In this document: piece by piece, positions 43,688 through 51,532 of the stretch | Position numbering within the stretch: position 1 is the first letter of the stretch | Layout of the letters: each line of letters begins with the position of its first letter | Assembly: GCA_900769565.1 (NCBI GenBank) | Contig: CAAGHC010000003.1 | Location: forward strand, 1-64,000 | DNA: 64,000 nucleotides | From: Clostridia bacterium | GTDB lineage: Bacteria; Bacillota; Clostridia; Christensenellales; Borkfalkiaceae | Direction: 5' to 3' | Program-made: the position numbers and the translations under genes | Notes under the pieces: model-generated | Told to the model about the DNA's origin: nothing | The model's database searches: none | The model's input: the letters and a program-made list of their open reading frames with translations, nothing else

Positions 43688-44608
43688 CTATTTTTTGAAA
43701 GTTTCTTTATAAGTTTTAGGGTCTACCGCTTCCACGTGAGCCTTGTATCCTTCCCACGTTTTCGGTGCCATTACACTTGAAAATGCCTCAAAGTTTGCAA
43801 GCTCCCTCTCGGTGTGGTATACGGCATATTCAATCACATCAAAGCGGTCGAGGTATTCTTGCATAACATTATAGAATACGTGCGCCACGATTTCGGGAGG
43901 ATTGCGGAAAGCACCACAGCCAAAAGCACCCAAAATAAGGACTTCATTTCCGTTGGCTACCGCCACCTCGAATATTCTACGAACGCGCGACGTGAGCAGT
44001 TTTTCAAGCTCTGTGGCGCTTATTTTTGCTGCCGTAGTACCTGCGTTAGGGTTCATTGCATTGCTTGGGCGCTCTCTTAAATTAGGCGCAGCACAAGTAA
44101 GAATATTGACCTTCCACCACTCCTCCTGTGGAAGAGGCTCTGGAAAGTTCGTATCACTCTTGAATACGCAAACATTAGGCGTGTAAATGCAATCGTTGTT
44201 ATAAAGCGGATTATTGGCTTTTCTGTGAGGCATATAAAACGCATCCCACATTGCCGAAATGTTCAAGCACGGGTAAAGTGTTGTGCAACGGCAGATGCAT
44301 TCTTCCTGCGCCGATGAGCCGTTAACGACTCCACCACCGGGGTTGCTTGCCGATGCAAAGTTTAGCACGCACACCTTCTTGCCTTGCTTGGCATAAGGCT
44401 CGGCGGCTTCAAGTGAACGCTTGCCGCTAACTATAACTTTTGCCTGTTTCTGCATTTGCGCCACGGGAACGACAATCGTTTCCTTTTCGGCTATAAATGT
44501 TTGCGCCGCAACCGATGCGGTAATCGTTGATTTCAGATACGAATCGGTTAAATATCTGCGTTCCGTATCTTTAAATATTTCTGCGTTTTTGGTTCTTCTA
44601 TCTATCAT
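43688..44608 (-). CDS. TIGR02452/DUF2263 macrodomain protein (PARG-like)
   Basis: A 306-residue protein with the poly(ADP-ribose) glycohydrolase signature GGG-x7-QEE at residues 91-103 (PGGGVVNGSSAQEE), preceded by NFASAS, and a second macrodomain loop GAFGCGAFRNPP near residue 228. Bacterial members of this family remove ADP-ribose from macromolecules or bind NAD-derived nucleotides. It lies 4 bases after the protease gene, so they are translationally coupled. In a mobile island it may protect against, or take part in, ADP-ribose-based conflict systems (inference). Confidence 0.87.
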   Translation of the reverse strand: MIDRRTKNAEIFKDTERRYLTDSYLKSTITASVAAQTFIAEKETIVVPVAQMQKQAKVIVSGKRSLEAAEPYAKQGKKVCVLNFASASNPGGGVVNGSSAQEECICRCTTLYPCLNISAMWDAFYMPHRKANNPLYNNDCIYTPNVCVFKSDTNFPEPLPQEEWWKVNILTCAAPNLRERPSNAMNPNAGTTAAKISATELEKLLTSRVRRIFEVAVANGNEVLILGAFGCGAFRNPPEIVAHVFYNVMQEYLDRFDVIEYAVYHTERELANFEAFSSVMAPKTWEGYKAHVEAVDPKTYKETFKK

Positions 44609-44612
44609 CGTT

Positions 44613-47375
44613 TTACTGTACTAAATATGCAACTTGAATATACCCCGAAACCTGTCCGCTGACAGAAACGGAATAATTCAAAGACGAAGGCGTGAATAAG
44701 TAATTATCCAAATTGGTTGATTGAACGTTAGTGAACTTGCTTTCGATGCCACTGCTTATGTACTCGGTTTTGCTATATCCCATACCGCCAGCACCATTGC
44801 TTGCCGTTCCTGTCATATTAACAGTAAACACCACAGAAACATCGGTATATGTCAAAGAGTCATCTTTCTTGGAAACAGTTGTGCCTACAAGATACGAGGT
44901 GTTATAACAATCAACGTTTAAATAATTTCTGAAATTGGAGTTGTTAAGGGTTATGGTTTGCCACTGATACTTGATATACCTTGTATCGGTATATGTGTAA
45001 CCATCATAAACAACGCTGGCGGTAAAAGCAAAGGTGATTTCCGTTTCCGTAGCGTTTTTGGTTACCTCATACGCAGTGTTAGAAACATAAGTGGTTGCGG
45101 TGTCGGTAAAGCCTCCACAGCCGCAAGTAAAGGTTGCAGTTACATTGAAACCATTTTCATCCTCAACCCAACTGAAGGTCGGTTCAGAATAATAGTGAGT
45201 TTCACCATCACATTCTTGTGCGGGGACATATCCATCGTAGAAGATAAAGCCTAAATCAGCAAGCCCATAGTTCATTTCCGCCGTATCAAAATATGCAGCC
45301 ATCCAATTTAACAAGTCCTGCAAACAAACGGAATATATTTCGAGCATCTCACTTTCATAATCTTCAAGGCCATTGTAGCTAAAATACGTTAGCTTGGTTC
45401 GAGTGGTGAAAGTGCCAGCCTCTAAATAGCCCTTTACATCGTTTTGATCTACAAAGCTGCCGTTGGAATAAATGCTATAAGAGCAACCATAATAGTAGCC
45501 TTGGGATGTTGGCAACAAACTGAGATATGTGTAATAATATGCACCATCGTCACCAAACCAACTCATTGATGCAAAAGCGGTGTTGTCACTGTCAACGCAC
45601 ACCATTGACATCTTTACGTCATAGTTGCTTCCTTCAAACTCCTCGTCAATTCTGTACCACTGATTTGCATTATCAAGCTCTCCCTCTGCACGAATATGGT
45701 TTTTCAGCAGAGTCAAAGCGTTAGTGTTATAACCGAAGTCAAGCGCCTCGAAACCAAAGTCCTCGGCAGAAATATCATCTACATAACTGTCAAGGCAATA
45801 ATCGAACCACTCCACAATGCACGCAACTGCATTTGAGTAAAACTCCATAATCGAGTCTTCTTCCCAATACTCTCCTTCGTAAGAATAATGGGTCAGAATG
45901 GTTGTGGGCGTATATGTTGCGGGATTTATGTATCCGTAGGTATAATTTTCGTTTTCGCCATAGGTGTAATGCGCATAATAGGTATACAAGCCCTCTTCAT
46001 TAGGTCGCAAATCAATACTCAAATACAAATCCGAGCCGTCCGAAAACTCCCAAACGCCCTCAATAAAGGTAATTTTAGAAGATTCATCATAACCAATGGC
46101 ATAAATAAATCCGTTACCCTCGATTTGGTGATAATACAAATCATCGGTAATAAAATTATAATTACCGACTATCCATTCAGCAAGAATATCGTTTGGAGTA
46201 TGCTGCAAATCGTACAGTTCTGCAATTGTAAGAGGTGTGCCGTATGAAAGATTATCAAGCTCTCCTGTGAAAATTGCTACATTGATTTCACCATAGAAAG
46301 CACCTACGTTTATACCGATAACTTCTCCGTATTTGTTTATCAACGGACTACCCGAGCTACCATTGGTGATAGCAGCATCGTGTTGAACATAGGTTACGCC
46401 TTCGATTTCTCTCTTTGCATAAGATACGATACCAACGGAAACGGAGGCTGTAAAGCCTTTAGGCGAACCTACGGCATATACCATTTCTGCGACAACGGGG
46501 TCGTTTTTACAAATGTTTGCGGGGGTAAGACCCGTTGCATCGATTTCCAAAACTGCCAAATCAATATCAGCATCATAAGCCAATACGGATTTAATTGTAT
46601 AAGTATCCTCTCCTATCGTAATCGTGGCAGAATAAGCGCCGTCAATTACGTGATAGTTGGTGATGATTTTTCCATCTGCACTGCTTACAAATCCAGTTCC
46701 CAGCGCAAGAGGCATACCTTTTTTATCATAGGTTATAATCTCGCCAACATACTTGAGAGCTTGGTTGTAAATCTCGGTTGAGGTGTACTCTTGCAAGAGA
46801 TAGTTTTCCTCGTAGTAATAATTGCAATTATCACGGGTACAACTAAATCTTTTTAATCCTTTTTCAAGGCAGGTTGCTTCATCAACGATTGTTACATCAT
46901 CGCAAGCGTGCTGCAATGCTTGAAGGGTCTCTTGGTGAACGAGAGTCGTTTCGCAAATGCTACAATGGCTACCCGCAGTTTTGCCTGCGGTCGTACAAGT
47001 GGGAGTAACTGCGGCGTCATCAACAGGTGTATGACCAAGGGCTGCTATTTCCGTCTGGGCAACAATTATGGTACTGCATACACTACAATGGCTGCCTTCG
47101 GTTTTACCTTTTGCGATGCAAGTAGCTGGAACGGCGGCATCGGTAACTTCGGTGTGAGCAAGCTGGGCAATTGTATCATATTCGGAATAACCGCAATCAC
47201 AGGTTCTTGTCTGCAAACCGGGCGCAGTACAAGAAGGCGTAGTTGTGGTTGTCCACGCCGAAAAGCTGTGAGTATGGTCCCCGTCGTCAGAAGAGTCGCA
47301 TGCAGTAAAGCATACAGCCATCGTCAACGTCATTAGGAAAATAAGAATCGGTAAAAAAGCCCGCCTCAATTTCAT
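44613..47375 (-). CDS. Lipoprotein with cysteine-rich repeats and trypsin-like (S1C) protease domain
   Basis: A 920-residue lipoprotein (lipobox FTAC, Cys26). Residues 35-190 hold four roughly 38-residue cysteine-rich repeats (GxxxGSHCSxC pattern). A DegP/HtrA-type protease domain follows at about 205-380, with His242 in NYHVIDG, Asp272 in DADIDLAVLEI and Ser341 in NGSSGSPL, so the triad is complete. There is no PDZ domain. The remaining 540 residues are aromatic-rich, Gly/Tyr-rich repeats with a late CxCG pair, unlike any family I know. Probably anchored on the outer membrane face with the repeats reaching outward. First gene of a three-gene operon. Confidence 0.82.
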   Translation of the reverse strand: MKLRRAFLPILIFLMTLTMAVCFTACDSSDDGDHTHSFSAWTTTTTPSCTAPGLQTRTCDCGYSEYDTIAQLAHTEVTDAAVPATCIAKGKTEGSHCSVCSTIIVAQTEIAALGHTPVDDAAVTPTCTTAGKTAGSHCSICETTLVHQETLQALQHACDDVTIVDEATCLEKGLKRFSCTRDNCNYYYEENYLLQEYTSTEIYNQALKYVGEIITYDKKGMPLALGTGFVSSADGKIITNYHVIDGAYSATITIGEDTYTIKSVLAYDADIDLAVLEIDATGLTPANICKNDPVVAEMVYAVGSPKGFTASVSVGIVSYAKREIEGVTYVQHDAAITNGSSGSPLINKYGEVIGINVGAFYGEINVAIFTGELDNLSYGTPLTIAELYDLQHTPNDILAEWIVGNYNFITDDLYYHQIEGNGFIYAIGYDESSKITFIEGVWEFSDGSDLYLSIDLRPNEEGLYTYYAHYTYGENENYTYGYINPATYTPTTILTHYSYEGEYWEEDSIMEFYSNAVACIVEWFDYCLDSYVDDISAEDFGFEALDFGYNTNALTLLKNHIRAEGELDNANQWYRIDEEFEGSNYDVKMSMVCVDSDNTAFASMSWFGDDGAYYYTYLSLLPTSQGYYYGCSYSIYSNGSFVDQNDVKGYLEAGTFTTRTKLTYFSYNGLEDYESEMLEIYSVCLQDLLNWMAAYFDTAEMNYGLADLGFIFYDGYVPAQECDGETHYYSEPTFSWVEDENGFNVTATFTCGCGGFTDTATTYVSNTAYEVTKNATETEITFAFTASVVYDGYTYTDTRYIKYQWQTITLNNSNFRNYLNVDCYNTSYLVGTTVSKKDDSLTYTDVSVVFTVNMTGTASNGAGGMGYSKTEYISSGIESKFTNVQSTNLDNYLFTPSSLNYSVSVSGQVSGYIQVAYLVQ

Positions 47376-47435
47376 TGTTTTAGCCGTCCCTCTAAAATGT
47401 TTATTAAAATATTATATCACACAATTAAATATTTT

Positions 47436-48017
47436 TCAATCCGTTTCACTACAAACGAACATATTTATAACAATTTTATTGTCTTTTTTACTTTTTTGAA
47501 CCGCATACTCATAGGCAATGCGTGTTCCGCTTTTCGGCTGATAGGTGCTTATATCCCTATTAGCCCTTTTTCTTTTTGGAGGCTGATATGCCTCGTTATA
47601 GTAGAAAACACAGTAATCACTGGCATCTATCATCTCTTGATTACGCTCGACGTAAGATGCCTTTCCCGCCGAGTAAACCTTATCGGATTGCACCTCGGCA
47701 TCGTAGTCCTTGAGCTTGACGTCCGTTTTCAGAACCGCAGCCCAAGACCTCTCCACTTTCTCTTTCTCGTCTTTTTTAACCGCATACTCGCTACGCCGGG
47801 TGTATGCGACCCTCACAATTTGGGGATACTCTTTCTGGTAGTCGGTTACGATTCGGTGGCAAAGGTCGTCAAATTCGCTGCGACTTCCGAACAGAAAATA
47901 CCGCACACCCTCATCCACGATGAGCTTGCGAATTGTATCTTTTATATTTGCCACTAATTCATCGGTCAACGCAATGGTGCGATGGCCAATGAAACAGCAC
48001 TTCTTTTCTGCCACACT
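47436..48017 (-). CDS. SLOG-like (DUF1273/YpsA-type) nucleotide-binding protein
   Basis: About 193 residues with a Rossmann-like pattern. CCFIGHRT near the N terminus, LFGSRSEFDDLC, PQIVRVAYTRRSEY and a late DASDYCVFYYNE, KSGTRIAYEYAVQK match the SLOG/YpsA layout (small Rossmann proteins thought to bind ADP-ribose-like or nucleotide ligands). I chose the GTG at 48017 because TGGGGTGG precedes it; the TTG at 48035 has none. A promoter lies at 48046-48074, and the XRE operator motif lies just upstream of it. Such genes recur in Clostridia mobile elements; biochemical role unknown. Confidence 0.65.
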   Translation of the reverse strand, partial: SVAEKKCCFIGHRTIALTDELVANIKDTIRKLIVDEGVRYFLFGSRSEFDDLCHRIVTDYQKEYPQIVRVAYTRRSEYAVKKDEKEKVERSWAAVLKTDVKLKDYDAEVQSDKVYSAGKASYVERNQEMIDASDYCVFYYNEAYQPPKRKRANRDISTYQPKSGTRIAYEYAVQKSKKDNKIVINMFVCSETD

Positions 48018-48045
48018 ACCACCCCAATCGGACAAAGATATATCA

Positions 48046-48074
48046 ATTATAGCATATAATTATGACTTTTTCAA
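48046..48074 (-). promoter_or_regulatory. Promoter of the SLOG-like gene
   Basis: Minus-strand TTGAAA (complement of 48069-48074) and TATAAT (complement of 48046-48051) are 17 bases apart. The operator motif CCGCAGACGA (48089-48098) lies 14 bases upstream of the -35. Confidence 0.7.
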
Positions 48075-48088
48075 CCGATTTTTATAGT

Positions 48089-48577
48089 CCGCAGACGATA
48101 TTTCTATTTTAGGTACTTATTATCCCGTAAAGCCTTCTTTATTCCTCTTGCATTATCGAGGATTACCCGCCGTTCAAAGTTCGTGCAATCCCTCAAAATG
48201 ACCTCAAATTCCGTAACGCAGGCGGACAATTGTTGGTCGAGCGAATCGCACAGGATTGCATCGGTAGAAACGCCGAGTGCGTTGGCAAGGGCTATCAGCG
48301 TTTCCACGCTCATAAATTTCATCCCATTCTCAAGGTGGCTTATGTAGGTCGTGGAAACATCCACCATTTCGGATAGTTTGGCTTGAGATAAATTTTTGCG
48401 CCTACGCAGCCTTCGTATCCTCTGTCCAACAGTATAAAAATCAAGTTTCATTTAAGAACCTCCTTTAATTTAAAAAATTCTCTAATTTATTATAGTCCGC
48501 AGACGATTAAATCGTCAGCCGTAGATTTCAATAATCGTCTGGAAATGATAAACTATAACTGATAATTTCGTCTGCGG
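48089..48577. promoter_or_regulatory. Shared XRE operator repeats (CCGCAGACGA)
   Basis: The 10-base motif CCGCAGACGA occurs at 48089-48098 and 48497-48506 on the plus strand and at 48568-48577 on the minus strand. A shortened form (TCGTCTGG) lies at 48535-48542. The first two copies share an 18-base identical block that includes TTATAG. The 48497 copy lies between the -35-like and -10 (complement of 48489-48494) elements of the minus XRE gene; the 48568 copy is 20 bases before the plus XRE start. Such placement is typical of self-repressing phage-type regulators. Confidence 0.65.
48104..48451 (-). CDS. XRE-family DNA-binding regulator
   Basis: A 115-residue protein with an N-terminal helix-turn-helix (residues 8-65: IRRLRRRKNLSQAKLSEMVDVSTTYISHLENG) and a helical C-terminal tail that probably dimerises. 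Divergent from the second XRE gene across a 145-base region with repeated operators. Likely represses both promoters and may activate or repress the SLOG-like gene from the copy at 48089. Typical of integrative-element control regions. Confidence 0.88.
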   Translation of the reverse strand: MKLDFYTVGQRIRRLRRRKNLSQAKLSEMVDVSTTYISHLENGMKFMSVETLIALANALGVSTDAILCDSLDQQLSACVTEFEVILRDCTNFERRVILDNARGIKKALRDNKYLK

Positions 48578-48596
48578 TTTATGGAGGTGCGCCACA

Positions 48597-48956
48597 ATGG
48601 ATGAGAACACATTAGAATATAAAGTCGGTCAGCGAATAAGGGCTGCACGTCAAGCGAAGAAAATGAGCCAAGCGGATTTGGCTTTTGAAGCCCATGTGTC
48701 CTTGCCGCACATCAGTGATATTGAGCTTGGAAAGAAGGAAATGCTCCTTACAACCTTCTGTAAAGTCATAGAAGCGTTGCAGGTGTCAGCGGACGAAATC
48801 CTACGCCCTGATGTCCCCGAGGTGAACCGAATTTACCAGAAAGAATTTGCTGAATTACTCGGTGATTGCACACCAACGGAAATCGAGGCAATTCTTAAAA
48901 TTGTGCGTGAGTTGAAGATAACAATGCACACCAAAAAAGATGAATACGATGACTAA
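48597..48956 (+). CDS. Second XRE-family regulator, divergent
   Basis: 119 residues; helix-turn-helix at residues 10-68 (IRAARQAKKMSQADLAFEAHVSLPHISDIELGKKEM) and a C-terminal helical region with a proposed dimer interface (ELLGDCTPTEIEAILKIVRELK). Similar to the other XRE protein in the tail (both have F..LRDCT/LGDCTP-type segments), so they are likely paralogues. GGAGGTG precedes the ATG. A terminator follows. First gene in the direction of the recombinases. Confidence 0.88.
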   Translation: MDENTLEYKVGQRIRAARQAKKMSQADLAFEAHVSLPHISDIELGKKEMLLTTFCKVIEALQVSADEILRPDVPEVNRIYQKEFAELLGDCTPTEIEAILKIVRELKITMHTKKDEYDD

Positions 48957-48958
48957 TT

Positions 48959-48985
48959 GAGTGGGTTTGCGCCCACTCTTTTTTT
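48959..48985 (+). terminator. Terminator after the plus-strand XRE gene
   Basis: Perfect 7-bp stem GAGTGGG/CCCACTC, 6-base loop, then seven T residues. Confidence 0.88.
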
Positions 48986-49107
48986 ATTTCCTCCAATAAT
49001 TTTTTGCGTTTCAATAACTGGCGGTTAAAATGTTGACCGACAGTTATTCGCATTTTGTCGAAAAAGCGGTTATAATGTCATCAACTATTACTATGGAGGC
49101 AAATATT

Positions 49108-49716
49108 ATGAGTACTGAAGTTGAGGTATATGAACGCTTGGCGCAAATCGGTGAGGCGCAGAAATACTCCACTTTCTTTGGCGAAAACTCCGAGCAGGCA
49201 CAGAAGTTAGCCGAGCATAAGGCTTGGCTTCAGAACATTCGGCACGAACGCCCCAATACGGCGCACCATTACCGAGTGGGCATATATATCCGTTACTACA
49301 ATCAAACGAAATACGATAATTACCTTGAAAAGCACCTTCAGGAATTCAATGACACGATGGCGCTTTGCCCCAATTGGGAGCTTGTGGATTTCTATATTGA
49401 CGAGGGTGCTACTGCACCGAATATGGAGAGCGCCAAGGAATGGAGTCGGCTTTTGCAGGATTGCTTGGACGGAAAGATTGACCTCATCATCACTCAAAAA
49501 GTTAAAAACGTATCGAAAAAGCCACACGAAATTACATATCTTGCAAGAATTCTCTCTCATATGAATCCGCCCGTTGGTATGTACTTTATCTCCGAGGACA
49601 TTTTCACGCTTGCGTCCTACTATCAAAGCGACCGCATGGACGAGTTCTTCCTGCCGTCCCCCGATTGGAAACTGCTGCCCGACGATTTGGATGAAGGAGG
49701 CAATCCCGATGATTGA
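49108..49716 (+). CDS. Resolvase-like protein lacking the catalytic serine
   Basis: 202 residues from the ATG at 49108, which has GGAGG 7 bases upstream. Residues about 55-180 follow the serine-recombinase N-terminal fold: VGIYIRYYNQ aligns with the VGIYVRVST of the next gene, so the nucleophilic Ser is Tyr64 here. LVDFYIDEGATAPN and DLIITQKVKNVSK follow in the right order. Catalytically dead, probably a partner or regulator of the active enzyme. Its last 8 bases overlap the start of the next gene. Confidence 0.7.
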   Translation: MSTEVEVYERLAQIGEAQKYSTFFGENSEQAQKLAEHKAWLQNIRHERPNTAHHYRVGIYIRYYNQTKYDNYLEKHLQEFNDTMALCPNWELVDFYIDEGATAPNMESAKEWSRLLQDCLDGKIDLIITQKVKNVSKKPHEITYLARILSHMNPPVGMYFISEDIFTLASYYQSDRMDEFFLPSPDWKLLPDDLDEGGNPDD

Positions 49717-50683
49717 CGAAGCAAGACGTAACTCCCGCCAAGAGGAAAAAGAAAATGTCCGCCGACGTATCCGTGTGGAAATCAACCCCGATAATTATGA
49801 GTATTTTCCCGAGAAGAAAAAGACGGATTATTATGACACAAGCACTCCACAGCTTGTCGGCATTTATGTGCGTGTTTCAACCGATGACGTAAGGCAGACC
49901 ACCTCTTTCGAGTTGCAGAAAAAATACTATGAGGAGTTCGTTCAAAAGCACCCCAACTGGACTCTCGTCAAAATATACGCAGACGAAGGCATCAGCGGTA
50001 CTTCCACCAAAAAGCGTGATGCGTTCAATCAGATGATTGCCGATGCAAAGGCGGGAAAAATTACGCTTATAATCACGAAAAGCGTGTCCCGTTTTGCAAG
50101 AAACGTATTAGACTTCATAGGCATCGTCCGCAACCTTGCAGAACGCAAGCCCGCTGTCGGCGTTTTCTTTGAATCGGAGGCAATCTTCTCGCTCAACGAT
50201 GACTCGCAGATGGCATTGACCTTTCAAGCCACAATGGCAGATGAAGAATCGCATACCCGTAGCCGTAGTATGGAAACATCCCTGCGTATGCGCCTTGACC
50301 ACGGCTTACCCTTGACCCCGAAACTGCTCGGCTATAGCCACGATGCAAGAGGTAAACTTATCATCAATCCCGATGAAGCCCCCACTGTAAAGTTGGCGTT
50401 TTATATGTATCTTTTCGGCTACTCTTCGGGACAAATCGCAAAAGCGTTCATTGCCCTTGAGCGTAAGTCCTACCTTGGCAATACCACGAAATGGACGTCT
50501 ATGGGTGTATTCAACACCGTATTCAAAGTAAAGTCCATTTTCATCTTCATAAAGGTCGTAATCTGTAACCGTTATCTTTCCACGATTGGTTATAACAACA
50601 GTTATTTTGTTATTTTCTTTATCAAGAAAGTAAATATTGAAAGTGATAAATTCTTCACCATCAAAGTGTTGAAATTCTTTTAA
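49709..50683 (+). pseudogene. Serine recombinase, truncated after the catalytic domain
   Basis: GGAGG precedes the ATG at 49709. A 50-residue lead is followed by the catalytic motif YVRVS (Ser57), an ADEGISGTSTKKRDAFNQM region, TKSVSRFARN and the ADEESHTRSRS helix, then the start of the recombinase domain (KLLGYSHDARGKL, TSMGVFN). At about 50511-50520 the sequence switches to antisense of another gene, so the remaining part (zinc ribbon and coiled coil, about 200 residues) is missing. The open frame runs on to 50683 with unrelated residues. It cannot be a working large recombinase; it may still be a short, inactive protein. Confidence 0.8.
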
Positions 50684-50698
50684 GTAGCATTTATTCAT
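50516..50698 (-). pseudogene. 3'-truncated small hypothetical gene
   Basis: About 60 sensible residues (MNKCYLKEFQHFDGEEFITF and on to YEDENGLYFEYG), then the frame runs into antisense of the recombinase gene and stops at 50306. The C terminus was lost at the same junction near 50511-50520. Twelve bases downstream of the next gene, with which it was co-transcribed. Family unknown; strongly charged, beta-rich. Confidence 0.5.
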
Positions 50699-50710
50699 AA
50701 TTTTTCCTTC

Positions 50711-51010
50711 TTATTTGTCTGCTAATTTGTACCAGATGTTGTATTCTAATTCAATTTCTCTTGTTTCATAAGAGCCGTTCTTTTCAAATTCAACTTCACG
50801 GTATTCTGTTATAGAACCTTTATATTCATTTGTTCTTGTATGGATAGGATGCAATTCTTTCATACAATCTTCAAATACACGAATATACGGTTTTCCGTTT
50901 TTTCCTACACAGGCGATTATCAAATCTTTATCGGTTATATAACCAATACCTGTAATCTTGGTAAAATCACTTTTACCACTTCTTGTTACTGAGTAAACTA
51001 CTTTTTTCAT
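50711..51010 (-). CDS. Small hypothetical protein
   Basis: A 99-residue protein from the ATG at 51010, behind GGAGG. Beta-rich, with no membrane segment: MKKVVYSVTRSGKSDFTKIT, GIGYITDKDLIIACVGKNGK and a charged tail ending in YKLADK. No family recognised. It lies inside the right part of the island next to a truncated gene of similar style (small, charged, beta-rich), possibly a two-gene remnant of another element. Confidence 0.55.
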   Translation of the reverse strand: MKKVVYSVTRSGKSDFTKITGIGYITDKDLIIACVGKNGKPYIRVFEDCMKELHPIHTRTNEYKGSITEYREVEFEKNGSYETREIELEYNIWYKLADK

Positions 51011-51150
51011 CTTTTGGATACCTCCTGAATTTTTTATTAGCCTTTCGGCAGGGGCTAAGAACCACTGAAAAAACACTAATCTTTTTGCTTGTTGTATCGT
51101 TTCTCAGCACGTCAAGGATATAGGATAAAATTATTGCGTAAATAAAAAAA

Positions 51151-51177
51151 GAGCCAAACTCAAATAGAGTCTGACCC
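51151..51177 (-). terminator. Terminator hairpin upstream of the small hypothetical gene
   Basis: Eleven-pair stem including wobble pairs (51151-51161 with 51167-51177) and a T7 run in the minus direction. It should stop transcripts coming from tRNA-Ser. Confidence 0.6.
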
Positions 51178-51301
51178 TTGTATAATATATTAAGTTCTAA
51201 GCGATAATTTTAGCCCATTGACTTGCTGTTTTTTCTGTGGTACAACGACACCACGAAAGGCAAAAAATTCAGAATTTATATTTTTAATTTATAAAAAAGT
51301 T

Positions 51302-51334
51302 GCAAATAAAGAAGGGGCCTACAAGAAGTCTTGT
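51302..51334 (-). terminator. Hairpin after conserved small reading frame B
   Basis: AAGGGGCCTACAAGA pairs with TCTTGTAAGCCCTT (one bulge) around a 2-base loop just downstream of the stop codon at 51349, with T-rich sequence after it in the minus direction. Confidence 0.6.
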
Positions 51335-51348
51335 AAGCCCTTAAACGG

Positions 51349-51492
51349 TTATTTTTTCTTTTTAATGAAATCGCCGTGTTCATTTCTTGGTATGAACTTC
51401 CAGTGCGTATTTTCGGCTTTAGGACGTTCAAAATCAAAGATAATGCCTGCATTTCCTTTAACAAATATATATTTAAGTATCGTAATAGAAAA
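51349..51492 (-). other. Conserved small reading frame, copy B, downstream of tRNA-Ser
   Basis: Encodes FSITILKYIFVKGNAGIIFD and continues PKAENTHWKFIPRNEHGDF, ending in a lysine run. It is paralogous to copy A at 42550-42630, with mostly third-position differences and its own terminator. A frame from ATG 51531 reaches through the tRNA terminator hairpin, but without a ribosome binding site. Function unknown. Confidence 0.45.
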
Positions 51493-51530
51493 AACAGTCG
51501 CATCTGAACTAAGGTTCAAACGCGACTGCA
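51493..51530 (-). terminator. Terminator of tRNA-Ser
   Basis: CAGTCGC...GCGACTG stem immediately after the tRNA CCA, followed in the minus direction by TTTTTTCTATTACG. The same arrangement occurs next to the tRNA-like element at 42631-42662. Confidence 0.75.
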
Positions 51531-51532
51531 TT

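Noticed and set aside
43814..47336. Several plus-strand open frames of 60-140 codons over the protease and macrodomain genes
   Set aside because: They are antisense shadows of well-supported minus-strand genes, without ribosome sites.
44613..47375. CRISPR array or tandem DNA repeat in the protease gene
   Set aside because: The repeats are protein-level cysteine-rich modules of about 38 residues with variable DNA. No CRISPR array or cas gene is visible anywhere in the window.
49574..49708. N-terminal extension of the serine recombinase
   Set aside because: Those residues are an out-of-frame reading of the preceding gene; GGAGG before ATG 49709 marks the real start.
50306..50698. A 130-residue minus-strand protein across the recombinase gene
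   Set aside because: The last 60-70 residues are antisense of the recombinase coding sequence; only the first 60 or so are plausible.
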